Shown here piece by piece: positions 34,266 to 44,479 of a stretch of DNA of 64,000 nt. Positions within the stretch are counted from its first letter, which is position 1. Every line of letters starts with the position of its first letter. The notes below the pieces were generated by a model. The model worked only from the letters and a program-made list of their open reading frames with translations, did no database searches and was not told the origin of the DNA. The stretch comes from Diplonema japonicum (Eukaryota > Euglenozoa > Diplonemea > Diplonemida > Diplonemidae), in NCBI GenBank assembly GCA_964019335.1, contig OZ025696.1:248001-312000 (forward strand). Direction: 5' to 3'. A program made the position numbers and the translations under genes.

Positions 34266-35726
34266 TTAACCCATAACACTCCAAGGCGCAAATATTTGTC
34301 GTTTTGAAAAATCGTTTTTTTCTCTAAGTACTTTTTCGGCCACTCGACCCCTGGATCTCCAAGAACGACTATAATGAGGAGTTATTTTCAACTGCATTTG
34401 GTTATTCCTTCGGTTTTTTTATAAGAAGCTCACAGATGTCATCCAAGAAGAGACAAACAAGCAAAAGGACGCTGAGATTGATAAAATTTCGACCCAGGAC
34501 TCCACCGCTCACTCGGATTGAGCATTGCGATGGGTTTACGGCGTGCCCAGAATCAGCAGTCGTATTGGTCCACAGGACCCGTGAAAATCCCCCTTTTCAG
34601 TAACACGATGCCCAGGAGACGCTACTGGGAAATCAAAAGTAGCCTCCACTTCACTCACACAGAAGAGTCAAACGGTGATGTGTTGTGAAGATACGGGGGT
34701 TTCTGGACAGAATTGGTGACAAGTGGGCAAAAGCAGCAGTGCCAGGAAAATATTTAAGCATTGACGAGACACTCGTACCTTCACGGGGCAATTGGGGGCT
34801 GCGGGTCTACTGTCCTTTCATTAAAACCATTTCAGGTGCCCAGAATCAGCAGTCGTATTGGTCCACAGGACCCATGAAAATCCCCCTTTTCAGTAACACG
34901 AAGCCCAGAAGACGCTACCAGGAAATCAAAAGTAGCCTCCACTTCACTCACACAGCAGGGTCAAACGGTGATGTGTTATGAAGATACGAGGGTTGCTGGG
35001 CAGAATTGGTGACAAGTGGGCAAAAGCAGCAGTGCCAGGAAAATATTTAAGCATTGACGAGACACTCGTACCTTCACGGGGCAATTGGGGGCTGCGGGTC
35101 TACTGTCCTCTCAAGCGTAAAAGATATGGCATAAAAATCTACTGCCTAAACTGAACGAGCACGGGTTTTCTTTTGCGTTGTCACATCCACGCCACCAAAA
35201 TCGAGGGGCACGCACTTGAAAATTTCAGTGTTGTGGAAAAGGCGGTGCTGGGGTTAACGGAGCCTTTCCGGGGAAATGACAACACGGTAGTTTGCGATAG
35301 CTACTTTTCGACTGTGGGTCTGGCCGAAGCCCTGTGAAAAAACTGTGGGGGCTTGCATTTCGTAAAGGATGCACAAAACGCACAATCTACAAATGCTACA
35401 CCTGAAACCAACACCTCTGTCCAAATAAGTGCTTTTTTCGTACCACTCTTCCGTCACCCCAAAAAGGCCTCTTGACGATTTCGAGGCCGATATTCCACCC
35501 GCAAAGAGGCACTTCTCTCGGTCTGAGACATCTGAGGGGTCCTGATGCTGCCTTTTTTGTCCCAAGATGCTCAATTTACACCCCCCCCGTGCACAACCCA
35601 TTTTGACATGGTCGTTTTTGAGCACCCTACGGCCATTCAACTCTTCATCCCCTTTGTATTTTTATAAGTTTTTGAACTTTTTTTTTAATTTTCCTGGTCC
35701 AAAAAACCCGTTGTGTTATGGGTTAA
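34266..35726 (+). mobile_element. piggyBac-type DNA transposon with TTAA ends
   Basis: TTAA plus CCCATAACAC (34266-34279) at the left and GTGTTATGGG plus TTAA (35713-35726) at the right form perfect 10-base terminal inverted repeats with the TTAA target duplication typical of piggyBac. The inside carries decayed plus-strand transposase: GKYLSIDETLVPSRGNWGLR and, further on, a VVCDSYFST-like motif equivalent to the second catalytic Asp. A stretch of about 270 bases is duplicated in tandem (start about 34543 and again about 34836), which breaks the gene. The coding sequence also has in-frame stops, so this copy is dead or needs help in trans. Confidence 0.85.
34685..34981 (+). pseudogene. piggyBac transposase fragment
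   Basis: A 98-codon open piece runs from the KIRGFLDRIGDKWAK region through SIDETLVPSRG, then crosses the tandem-duplication junction and repeats an upstream segment (PMKIPLFSNTKPRRRYQEIKS). The first catalytic Asp region (SIDE) is intact. Downstream transposase sequence lies in broken frames to about 35650. Confidence 0.7.
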
Positions 35727-35952
35727 ATTGAAAATAAAACAAACAAAAGCGGTTCCAGAAATCTGTTGGGGGGGGGGGGGGGGGGGGTCATTGGTTGTCA
35801 TCTTTTCCGGACGAGCTCATATATTCTTTTTTTTTGAGTTTTTTTTCGCTTTCAAGAGAAATATCCAGTTTCGAGAAATGCTTTGAAACATTTTCGAAAA
35901 CCTGGGGGGGGGGGGGGGGGGGGGTGTGGTTTTGAAGTTAGAAAAAAAAAAA

Positions 35953-36876
35953 TCAATAAAAGGAGCTGCAACCCCCCGCCTGTATCTCATACGCGTACGA
36001 GGTCCCATTGACAAGAGCACTGCAAACAATAACATCCCTGGACTTGTTATAACAAATGTCGGTGAGGTCCAACCCGGTCTGCTGGAACAAGGGAAGCCGG
36101 TTCATTGTCCTCAGGTTGAAGTCCAACCTGATCACATGATCTTCCCGACAACAGATGAAAGCTGCGTTGTTGTGAATAACAAACTGCCCGCCTGTCGTAG
36201 CACCAGGGATACAATGCCGCGCGCAGTTTCGCCCTTCCACGTCGGTCATGTAAAAGGACAGCTGGTGCGTTTCTTCGTTGATGGTGGTAAAGGCAACTAT
36301 GTGGCCGGATACTTGCAGGGAGACACCGCGTTCTTTATTCTGAAGACGAAGCTTGTTCGTGACCAATTTGGTATCCCAGTCCACGGTAAGGAGATCTGTA
36401 TCCGAGAGGATGTAAGACCTTTCATCCTCCCACGAAATATCGATTAAGTTATGGTTTTTGTCCTCATTGCCCAACAATGTGATTTGTAATGGACGGTTGT
36501 CGAAGATTTTCCACAGTCCATTCACTCCGCAAAGAGCATAGACTGAATCCTGGTGTATCCTCACACGATATATGGGGTGGGGTAGGGTAATGGTCTGTTT
36601 ATTTACGACAACGGTATTGGCTCTTCCCGAGCAGGAGGCTTTCAAATCTCCCTGCGAGTCGATTAGTCGCAGCTCGTTTTGCAACGGGCCCACCACCAGC
36701 TCCTTTGGGAAAAACGCGTTCCCTTTCAGAGTGGGCACCTGGTCACTCGAGGTGTGAACATTTTGCATTCCCAGCATTGCAATCTTGTTGAAACGCGTAA
36801 TACCTTCAGACTTCTCCGCAAGGCATAATGCGTTGATCGGATGCCTATTTTCTACTTGAATCGGTTTCGACATCAT
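35953..36876 (-). CDS. Beta-propeller-like protein, paralogue 2
   Basis: The product is 307 residues from MMSKPIQVEN (36871-36876). The frame is open further upstream but only as a translation of homopolymer runs. It lacks the coiled-coil N-terminus of paralogue 1. Shared motifs with paralogue 1, in order: VHTSSDQVP, GPLQNELRL, KASCSGR, FVIHNNAAFICC and LDLTDICYNKSRDVIVCSA. Repeated strand-turn units suggest a propeller. Cytosolic, with no signal or membrane segment. Function unknown. Confidence 0.72.
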   Translation of the reverse strand: MMSKPIQVENRHPINALCLAEKSEGITRFNKIAMLGMQNVHTSSDQVPTLKGNAFFPKELVVGPLQNELRLIDSQGDLKASCSGRANTVVVNKQTITLPHPIYRVRIHQDSVYALCGVNGLWKIFDNRPLQITLLGNEDKNHNLIDISWEDERSYILSDTDLLTVDWDTKLVTNKLRLQNKERGVSLQVSGHIVAFTTINEETHQLSFYMTDVEGRNCARHCIPGATTGGQFVIHNNAAFICCREDHVIRLDFNLRTMNRLPLFQQTGLDLTDICYNKSRDVIVCSALVNGTSYAYEIQAGGCSSFY

Positions 36877-37869
36877 GCTATACACACCCTGAGAGGTTTT
36901 TTTGTTTTTTTTTTTTTGTTTTTTTTTTATAAAAAAGAAATAAAGTGGGGGGGAGGGGGAGGGTGGGTTGGGGGTAAAAAAAATTTTTTTTCCCCCCCCT
37001 TTTTTTTTTTTTTCCTTCCCCTCTCCACACGGTAGCGATAAGCAAAAAAAAAAAAAAGGGAAAAAAAAAAAAAAAAAAAAAAGTCTTTCGATTTTTTTTT
37101 TCTTCTTATTTTCATTCACGACAATGCAGAAAGGAACAAAAAAAAAAAAAAAAAAAAAAGGGGAAAAAAAAAGGGCGGAAATCCCACTTGAGAAACCGCC
37201 CTTAAAAAAAAAGATTTGATAAATTTCGGTGCGCGGGTGGGCACTCACCGAAAAAAAAAAATATATATATGAGTTAAAGGAAGTCTTTGTGAGACGCCCC
37301 CTTGTTCTCATCTTCTACCTGCACCAAAAAAAAAAAAAAACAGGGGGGAGAAGAAAGGTGAAGAATTTCTTCTTTTCTTCTTCTCAACATAAAGAGGGAC
37401 ACACAAAAAAAGCTGGGGGAAAGTGGGGGAGAGAGTACACCATAGATAACGCTAGAGAAAACAACCAACTTCTATAGGTTTACAAAAAATAAGGAGGGGA
37501 GAGGAGGGAGGGCCGGGTGCAAAGGCACCCCGGACCGTAATCAATGTTTTCTATAAGAAGAAAGAAAAAATGAACTTCCTTACTTCTCAACTGACTTTCT
37601 TTTCGAAAGCAACAAAAAAAAGAAGAAGAAAAAAAAGAAGAAGAGAGCGACAAGCAACTCTCCTCTTTAAATACAAGAAATATTTGTTTTTTTTTTTGTT
37701 TTTTTTTTCCCGCCCACATATCTAAGCCAAGAATACATTTTGGTCGAGGAATAAAAAAAAAAAAAAAAAAAAAAATAGCAAATTATACCTTGACACATTT
37801 AACTTGACCATTTTAGATAGGGGCGTTTCAACTCTTGGGAAGGAGAGAGCGTAAATTCTTTTTTTCCCC

Positions 37870-37902
<33 letters not shown>

Positions 37903-38107
37903 TCGAGAAACATAAGAGAAAATACAAACAAAAATATGAGTTAAAGGAAGTCTTTGTGAGACGCCCCCTTGTTCTCATCTTCTACCTGCACCTATCCCCT
38001 TTCAGCAGCGGTTTCTCCTCCTTTGGTCTTGCCGGCTCAAACAAAACAGCACATATAGGGTATATAAAAAAAAAACTCGTTTTTTCTATTTGGTTTCTCC
38101 CGGGTTT
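36877..38107. repeat. Gene-free region with nested LINE tails
   Basis: 37216-37250 is a LINE subfamily 1 tail (GATAAATTTCGGTGCGCGGG). It abuts, through an A run, a subfamily 2 tail at 37262-37325 (ATATGAGTTAAAGGAAGTC). A second subfamily 2 tail lies at 37934-38040. Each tail is preceded on the plus strand by an A run. The rest is homopolymer. No gene is seen. Confidence 0.7.
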
Positions 38108-38536
38108 TTACCGAATAGTTTGCGGGGCAGGCTGGACATTCTGAGTCACAACCACCTGTATCTCAGGAGTAGGTGGGGGGGAGCAGCAGCAGTGACCAGG
38201 AGGCAAACCACGGATGGAGAGCTCCCGGTGGTTCTGAAGAAGCACACATGGCATGCAGCACCAAGTAGTAAGCGCGTCCTTTACGGGGCTCCCCTCGATA
38301 CTGTACCTCTCCCTGATTTTCATCCTCTCATAGACTACACAGGGACAACCCCCCATGCAGCAGATAGACCCGATGCATATAGGGCAGTTGATCCCGGTGC
38401 TGGCTTCCCCCTTGGTTGCAGGGTCCCACGCACGGCCAACATGGCATGTCGAGAAACAAAGAATGTCACAACAAAACAACTCAGGTGGGCAGATTGCGAA
38501 AAGGCCTCTGGAGAACGTGGGTGTCGCAAGGACCGG

Positions 38537-38539
<3 letters not shown>
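38108..38539 (-). CDS. PLAC8-family cysteine-rich protein 1
   Basis: The product is 143 residues. It fits the PLAC8 (cornifelin/DUF614) pattern: an N-terminal FSRGLFAICPPELFCCDILC block, a hydrophobic cysteine-rich middle (CPICIGSICCMGGCPCVVY), then RMKIRERYSIEGSPVKDAL and CCMPCVLLQNHREL, equivalent to the family's hallmark CCxxCxxxQxxRE block. A Pro/Gln tail follows. PLAC8 proteins act at membranes in cell-size control, metal resistance or calcium flux, depending on lineage; the role here is open. The start ATG follows directly on an A-rich leader. Confidence 0.85.
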
Positions 38540-38575
<36 letters not shown>

Positions 38576-38660
38576 GAATCTGTAAAAATGTGAAACTTGA
38601 AAAAAAAAAAAAAGAACAAAAAAAAAAAAAACTCTAACTTCTAGAGGGGAAAAGGGAATT

Positions 38661-39752
38661 CTAAAATATCACCTCTACTTCATCCGCCTTCGTTTTTTTT
38701 TCTTTCCGCTCCTTTGCGATCTCAAATCGAACGTGTTTGGCGAGCCTCCCGGACCGCAGTGGGGTCTCCCTGCGTGTGAACCCCACCTCCGCCTTGCTGA
38801 GCGTGTCCTTGATAGCCAAGATCTCGTTGGGAAGCTCCTTATGCTTCGCGTGATTGTCCAACACCCGCCGCTTTGCCTTGACACGTTTCTGAAGAAGTGC
38901 AATGCGATCGGACGAACGAGCGTTTTCCGTGTCAATGTGCTTCCGCGTAGCACAAAGCTCCCTGGAGGCCGCCACCACTGGTGCCCTGCTTACAAGACCG
39001 CCTGAACAACGCAAGAGAAGCTCTTTCAGATCTGAGTCACGGTGTTCCCTCTCCTCGTGTAGCGTTTGCTTAAGGTTACTCACTATATGCTCCATAGACT
39101 TAATTTCATGTTCAGTAGAGCTCGTGCGTTTTAAAGAGGTAGAAGTGGTATCGATGCATTCACGCGTTACCACGCTGATGCGCGACTGCAGGATTGCTAA
39201 TTGTTGAGAAAGCTCGTTGTTAAATGCTTCCATGTTGGCACACTGCTCTGTGGTGGCAACGGCCACGTCATGGCAGGAATTTTCAGAGCTTGTTTGTAAA
39301 ACGGATAGCGTTGACGTTAATTCTTGCAGGAATAGCTTCATCGATGCGATTTTCTCTCCGGTGAGGTGGTCCAAGGTGACGTAACCTGTCTCGTTACGGT
39401 TGCTTTCTTGCTTTTCTGTGAAGAAGCACTGCTTCACATTGTAGCAGATGTCGCTTTCTACGTGTTGTGTTGCGGCTACAAGGTTTCTGATTACACGCCT
39501 GTTGTGGTCTTCTTCGGCGAACAGCATTCTGTTTTCGTGCCGAAGTTTCACAACGTCGCTCTTCATGACGATGTTTTCCTCTTTTGCGCGGTAGCATCTG
39601 AGCAACGAGGTCGTCTGCTCCTCGCGGACCTTGTTGAGCTTGCGCACTGCTTCCTTGTACCGGTCAATGGATGCAGTGCCCTGTCTTTCTGCGTAGTCTA
39701 TGTCCTCTTTCAGGTGCTGTAGATTGGTCGCGATTTCCTCGGAGCTCGGCAT
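38661..39752 (-). CDS. Coiled-coil protein of unknown function
   Basis: The product is 363 residues from ATG 39750-39752. Most of the length is heptad-like, charged sequence (for example IDRYKEAVRKLNKVREEQ and HIVSNLKQTLHEEREHRD), with a basic C-terminus (RFEIAKERKEKKTKADE). There is no signal peptide or enzyme motif. Such proteins are common in flagellar and cytoskeletal structures, but nothing here proves it. The leader shows a textbook order on the minus strand: T/C tract, A run, AG, A run, ATG. Confidence 0.7.
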   Translation of the reverse strand: MPSSEEIATNLQHLKEDIDYAERQGTASIDRYKEAVRKLNKVREEQTTSLLRCYRAKEENIVMKSDVVKLRHENRMLFAEEDHNRRVIRNLVAATQHVESDICYNVKQCFFTEKQESNRNETGYVTLDHLTGEKIASMKLFLQELTSTLSVLQTSSENSCHDVAVATTEQCANMEAFNNELSQQLAILQSRISVVTRECIDTTSTSLKRTSSTEHEIKSMEHIVSNLKQTLHEEREHRDSDLKELLLRCSGGLVSRAPVVAASRELCATRKHIDTENARSSDRIALLQKRVKAKRRVLDNHAKHKELPNEILAIKDTLSKAEVGFTRRETPLRSGRLAKHVRFEIAKERKEKKTKADEVEVIF

Positions 39753-40048
39753 TTTTTTTTTTTTTTTTTTTTGCCTTTTTTTTTTTTTTTTTTTTTTTTC
39801 CGGACAAAAAAAAAAAAAAAAAGAAGAAAGAAAAAAAAAAAGAGTGAGTATATATATACACCAGTATTTTTATCACAAGAATTAAGAGAGGGAGGATCTT
39901 TTTTTTTTTTTGTGTGTGTTTTGCTTTTGTTTTTTTAACAATATTATTGTTGAGACTAAAAAAAAAAAAAACTAATTGATGGCAGTGTCATGTGTTTATT
40001 TTATTAGGTAAACACGTAACGCGTCGTGCGCGCTATTTGCAAAATATT

Positions 40049-40083
<35 letters not shown>

Positions 40084-40590
40084 GAATGAATCATTTAAAA
40101 AGAATAGTGGAGAAAAAAAAAAAAGAAATCTCAATGAAAAAAAGATTCTTTCCCATCTGGCGATATTTAATTAGTCACCCTGAGCATCTGCGTTATGTTG
40201 TTCTACTCGGGCGCTACCGATGATGACCGACGAGGAGGTCAACAGCGAACAACACATCTGATGTACTTCTTTATATTTCCATGTTATCCCCACTTGGGCC
40301 CCAAAAAAGAAAAAAAAAAGGCATGCAGTATTTATCTTGAGATTTATACCGTGTGCAAACATTTTTTTTTTTTCCATCTTTCTTTTTAAATTCATGTTAC
40401 TTTCTTTTTTTCTTTTCTCTTCCCCCCCTTTTTTTTTTCTTTCAAAGGCGTGCAATTGTATCAAAACACAATTTTGCACACAGTTCACTGCAAAGGAAAA
40501 AAAAAAAAAAAGAAAACTCGATAAAATTTCAGCGTGCATGGGGGAGCTCACTGTTCAGGAAAAAAGAAAAAAGGTGAAGGTGAGCACTAT
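39753..40590. repeat. Gene-free spacer with repeat and LINE tail
   Basis: 40173-40290 matches 51688-51805 (shared GACCGACGAGGAGGTCAACA). 40518-40560 is a LINE subfamily 1 tail next to a run of A. T runs at 39752-39800 and 40051-40082 belong to the leader of the coiled-coil gene and to the spacer. No gene is seen. Confidence 0.65.
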
Positions 40591-41088
40591 TTATTTGGGG
40601 AACATCCGCTGTTCCCTGAAAAGGGCAAACTTCTGCCCTTCCACCTTTATCTCAGGCCGGTTGTCCATTAGCCAGTCCCAATCGTTGGGGTCGGCAGCAC
40701 GGAGGTTCTGGCACGCTGCACAAGAGGAGCAGAAGAAGGAACACAGGCAGTCTCCCAAGAGCCCGTTCTTAGGCCCAGCTGCAGGGATCATCCTCTTTGC
40801 CCTGATGTTGTAACGGGTTGCTGTCCAGACGAGCGGACTGCAGAAGAACGCCATTATCCCCACAATCCCATTTGGGCAGAGGCCGCATTTAGCCTCGTCC
40901 ATAGATGAAGAATGCAGTTTTACAAGGCTGCAGAGCCCTGTGAAGTACCAGCAAGCGCAGCATTTCGCAGCCTGCTTCGGGTTCTCGCACACGCCTGGCC
41001 CGCAGCATGGGTCGCACTTCCAGCAAGCGTAGCACTCGTTTGCCCCAGTCTTTCCAATCCAAGTTACCTGCGTCGTGATTACCGCCAT
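40591..41088 (-). CDS. Cysteine-rich PLAC8-like membrane protein 2
   Basis: The product is 165 residues. Cysteine clusters (CYACWKCDPCCGPGVC and KCCACWYFTGLC) precede a hydrophobic segment (GIVGIMAFFCSPLVW), then RYNIRAKRM and GDCLCSFFCSSCAACQNLRA, which resembles the PLAC8 C-terminal block. It is more diverged than the gene at 38108-38539, and the two flank the coiled-coil gene. Its leader contains three near-copies of GGTCCATAGCA. Membrane association is likely; the function is unknown. Confidence 0.7.
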   Translation of the reverse strand: MAVITTQVTWIGKTGANECYACWKCDPCCGPGVCENPKQAAKCCACWYFTGLCSLVKLHSSSMDEAKCGLCPNGIVGIMAFFCSPLVWTATRYNIRAKRMIPAAGPKNGLLGDCLCSFFCSSCAACQNLRAADPNDWDWLMDNRPEIKVEGQKFALFREQRMFPK

Positions 41089-41199
41089 TGCCGCGCCTGC
41101 GGACCTGCTATGGACCTGCTATGGACCTGCCCTCCCCCCTTCCCACCTTTTTTTCTTTTTCTTTTTTTTTAAGATTACAAACATGGAAATGCTGCTAAA

Positions 41200-41475
41200 A
41201 AAAAAAAGAAAAAAAGGCGCACGCTCGCCTCTCAATGCATTACTGTGTCCCAACACTGTTCGGCTCTCAAGAAGCATCTCAACGACTGCCTTGTGACGAT
41301 TCTTAGCAGCAACCTGCAGAGGTGTCCATGCGGGGGTGTAAGGTGTCAAGGTCATACCCCGTGTGTGGGTACAGCTGGACAAAGGAGGCGCGGACCATCT
41401 CCGGGCAGCCTTGTGCAGGGTTGTCGACGGCCTTGAGCGTGAAGGAGAGGACACCGTGAACGGCCAACGCCATAT
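41200..41475 (-). pseudogene. Ankyrin-repeat remnant
   Basis: One minus frame reads TTLHKAAR, then 33 residues later TPLQVAAKNRHKAVVEMLL: the spacing and consensus of two ankyrin repeats. The first half of the intervening sequence looks better in another frame, no convincing start codon lies in the ankyrin frame, and the frame ends in homopolymer translation. It lies just downstream of the LRR gene. It is either a decayed gene or part of a gene whose exon structure I could not solve. Confidence 0.5.
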
Positions 41476-41491
41476 TTCTTTTCTTCTTTCC

Positions 41492-42385
41492 TCAAGTGCT
41501 CTCCTCATCTTCTTCCGTTTCATCAATCAGCACCCTTTGGAAAGGTGCAGCGGTGAGCTCTGTGTCGCACTCGAAGCCTAGGAAGGAATCCCCGACTGAT
41601 CTGAGGCCCACCATAGGGGTTATGTCCAAAGCCTTCAGCTCGACGCAAGAATCGAGAAAAGAACTTTTTATGGTCTCAACACGTCCTAGGGGGGTTACGT
41701 CCAGCGTCTCGAGAGACAGACAATAGGCCATAAAGCCATGCCCGATACACGTCACGTTATGAAAGGACGTGAGGTCCAGTCGAGCGAGAGACGTGCAGGT
41801 GCTCAAGAAGAAGTCCCCAATTGACTCAACACATGAAAAATTGCACTCCAAGGCAGTTAGAGATGTACAGGAGTGAAGGAAAGCCTCTTCAACGTGTCGA
41901 AGGTTCGCAAGAGAAGTCACATCGAGCGTGATAAGGTGGACACAGGAAAAAAGGAACTGCCTCCCCAGCACAGTAACCGTCTGCTCTGGATCCACTATCT
42001 TAAGGTGCCGCACGCCATCAGGAAGACTGTTCAGACACAGTGTGTCATGAACCCCAGAGACATCCAGGATAAGCACCATGTCGGGGTCCTCCTTTGCGTG
42101 CCAGTACACATCATCGCTTTTCAGACCAAGCTGAGATATTCTTACACGAAACGCACCAGAGTACTTCGCCTCTAGGACACATCCCTCACTGATCCCCGTG
42201 TTTTGTACAAGCATGGCACCGTCCTCGTGTTCTAGGAGGACTCCTTCCCATCTCAAATCAAACCTTCTCAGCAGCCCAGTGGCTCGTTTCGCCTCCTCAT
42301 ACAGCATATGCACTGTCATCTTTGATTCTACCTCCACAGCATGCGTCTCTCCAGCCGGTGTTGCGATATGCACAGTGGCGCTCAT
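41492..42385 (-). CDS. Ubiquitin-like domain plus leucine-rich-repeat protein
   Basis: The product is 297 residues from ATG 42383-42385, chosen because an acceptor (TTTTATTTTCTTAG at 42405-42406) lies 19 bases upstream, downstream of the alternative in-frame start. Residues about 3-75 look like a ubiquitin-type beta-grasp (VHIATPAGETHAVEVESKM...LRWEGVLLEHEDG). Residues about 125-285 hold five or six LRRs of about 23-24 residues, with the pattern CxSLxxLDLTxxxxVxxIGxxF. The C-terminus is acidic (DETEEDEEST). UBL-plus-LRR proteins occur in signalling and cofactor-chaperone roles; the specific function is unknown. Confidence 0.72.
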   Translation of the reverse strand: MSATVHIATPAGETHAVEVESKMTVHMLYEEAKRATGLLRRFDLRWEGVLLEHEDGAMLVQNTGISEGCVLEAKYSGAFRVRISQLGLKSDDVYWHAKEDPDMVLILDVSGVHDTLCLNSLPDGVRHLKIVDPEQTVTVLGRQFLFSCVHLITLDVTSLANLRHVEEAFLHSCTSLTALECNFSCVESIGDFFLSTCTSLARLDLTSFHNVTCIGHGFMAYCLSLETLDVTPLGRVETIKSSFLDSCVELKALDITPMVGLRSVGDSFLGFECDTELTAAPFQRVLIDETEEDEEST

Positions 42386-42425
42386 GGCTTGCTTTTTATT
42401 TGCTCTAAGAAAATAAAAACGGGGG
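42386..42425 (-). promoter_or_regulatory. Putative trans-splice acceptor of UBL-LRR gene
   Basis: On minus: a C run, GTTTTTATTTTCTTAG, then a 19-base leader to the ATG. This is the clearest pyrimidine-AG acceptor in the window. Confidence 0.6.
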
Positions 42426-42964
42426 GGGGGGGGGGGGGGGGTTGTCGGGACTGCTTTCGTTTGCATGCTGGAGAAACTTCAACCGTCTTCGGTCATGTCC
42501 AATCCCTACTTTTCTCCTTGAACCTTTTTTTCTGATATCTCCGAGTGTCAGTACACAATGAAACGGGGTCCAAGGCGGAAAAAAGAAAAAAAAGAAAAAG
42601 AAAAAAAAAAACAGCAAACAAGACAAAAAAAAAACACTCAATGGGTGAGAAGAAAAAAAACAATCTGGGGGACAGGGACACAGGGATGAGGAGGGAAACG
42701 AGCAAAAGAGAGGCAGTGGGGGGGGGGGGGGGGGTGAGGATAAAAGAAAAAGAAAAAGAAAGAAGGGGGTAGTGCGCGGCAAAAAAAAAAAAAACAAACA
42801 ACAACAACACCGTGGGGTCCCCCTCCCTCTCCATTTTCTTTCCCCCCTCCTCTTCTCTTTTTTCATACAATAATTTAAAAAAGAAAGAGAAAAAAAAAAA
42901 AAAAAAAAAACCAGTTTCGGTCTTTTTTTTTATTATTATCCGTTTCCCTCCTTCTTTTTTTTTT

Positions 42965-43793
42965 TTAACTTTGGTTCTCCTTAATAAATGTGTTAAACTG
43001 GGCCTTGAACCTGCTTCCGGAGAATTTCTTATCGCCAGACTTGTCCGACTTTGAGAACATCTGTGTGGTTTTTTTTTTTCTTCTTTTTTTTTTTTTTTTT
43101 GCCCTCTCGTCATACCATAATAGCGGGGTAACCCCTGATGGTGAACTTTTCCCAGCAGACAAACTTCATGGGTTCATCAAGTTCGCAGTTCAACTTAGCG
43201 ATGACAAGGTCCTCGTCCGTGTTTTCCTCAGCGAGCTCGTTCCAGACTGCAACCGTCTCGGTGCAGGCACGACACCAAGGCGCCCAGAACTTGACCAGAA
43301 CATTCTTGTCAGGGTTGTTGATAATCTGGGTGTAGTTGTCGTGCGTCAGCTCGAGAAGCCTACCGGCGGTGCTTGACTCGGACCTAACCTTTTCCTTCTT
43401 AACAGCCACGCCAGTCTCCTCACGAAGGAAGGCTTTGATAGACTTCATATCCCTGTCTTTCGTGTATTCCAACCACTTCCCGTCAGGCTTGATCAACACA
43501 ATGCCAGGTAGACCTTCGACTTCGTACTTCTCCATGACCGATTTGTCTTCCTGGTCTGTGTCATACATGGCAACCGCAAGCTTGTCTTCAACTTTGCTCG
43601 ATTTTATTTGCTGCGTCAGCTTTTCAAACATTTCGGTCACTGGTTTGCACCTCTTGCACCAACTGGCGCTGAAGGCGACCAGCCAGTACCTCCCGTCTTG
43701 CACTTCGTCCTCGAAATTCGCTGATGTGAGCTCATTAGCTTGGCATGCCACCCAGAGACACACCGATATGGTTACTAAGAGGGCTTTAGACAT
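42965..43793 (-). CDS. Secreted two-domain thioredoxin / PDI-like protein (2 exons)
   Basis: Exons 43116-43793 and 42965-43060 join to 257 residues. A signal peptide (about 1-19) leads into a first thioredoxin fold with SWCKRC (Cys46, Cys49) and cis-Pro GLPG (96). The second fold has PWCRAC (Cys174, Cys177) and GYPAI. Intron removal is decisive: unspliced, the second domain stops right after GYPAIMV, while splicing (55-base intron, GTATGA...CACAG) adds MFSKSDKSGDKKFSGSR, the usual PDI continuation, ending FIKENQS. CKRC and CRAC differ from the classic CGHC, which changes redox behaviour. No KDEL-type signal, so ER retention is not indicated. Likely role: disulfide chemistry in the secretory route. 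Confidence 0.88.
43061..43115 (-). other. Thioredoxin-protein intron (55 bases)
   Basis: It begins GTATGACGAG, holds an A run of about 22 with few pyrimidines, and ends ACCACACAG. Joining ...GCTATTATG to ATGTTCTCA restores the thioredoxin fold. Confidence 0.85.
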
Positions 43794-43806
43794 TTTTCTA
43801 AATATT

Positions 43807-43840
<34 letters not shown>

Positions 43841-44324
43841 CCTTTTTTTTTTTTTTTTAGAGACGGGCGTGTACTATGGTGCGACTTCCGTAGTGTAAGT
43901 GGACTTCAAAGGTATCTTTCTACGTTTCCACGTCTACCTAGCGCCGGACTGGTACTTGTAGGACAATAAAAAGTGGGACAAAGCATAATAGGGAGAGGGA
44001 CTAAAGGCAAGATTTTGAAGAAAAAAACTCTCGGAAGCCAATAAATAGAGGGGGGGGGGGGGGGATGATATCTGAACAAAGAACAGGAGGGGGAAAAAAA
44101 AAAGCTTTAAAAAAAAAAACCAAAACTAATGGAAAAAAAAAACCCCCTCCCCTGTTTTTTTGCAAAAAAAAAAGTAAACAACAACAGAAAAGAAAAAAAA
44201 AAGAAGAAAAAAAAAAAAAAAAACTAAAGGGCATGTTCTACCACCGGGGTCCATTATTTCTGATAAAAAAAAAATATGATAGGGTTTACAAAAAAAAATG
44301 GAAAATAGAAAATTCTTCTTTTCT
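43794..44324. other. Gene-free spacer
   Basis: Contains the A-rich leader of the thioredoxin gene (T runs at 43810-43858 on plus), about 130 bases of unassigned sequence, then A and G runs. No gene is seen. Confidence 0.5.
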
Positions 44325-44431
44325 TCACCAGAAACACATTTTCATTTTGAATATCGTGTCCTTGAACGTAGTTTCCTTTCCGTTCACCTTGCAAATCGCA
44401 TCAACCGAGTCCTGTAAAAAATATACTTTAA

Positions 44432-44479
<48 letters not shown>

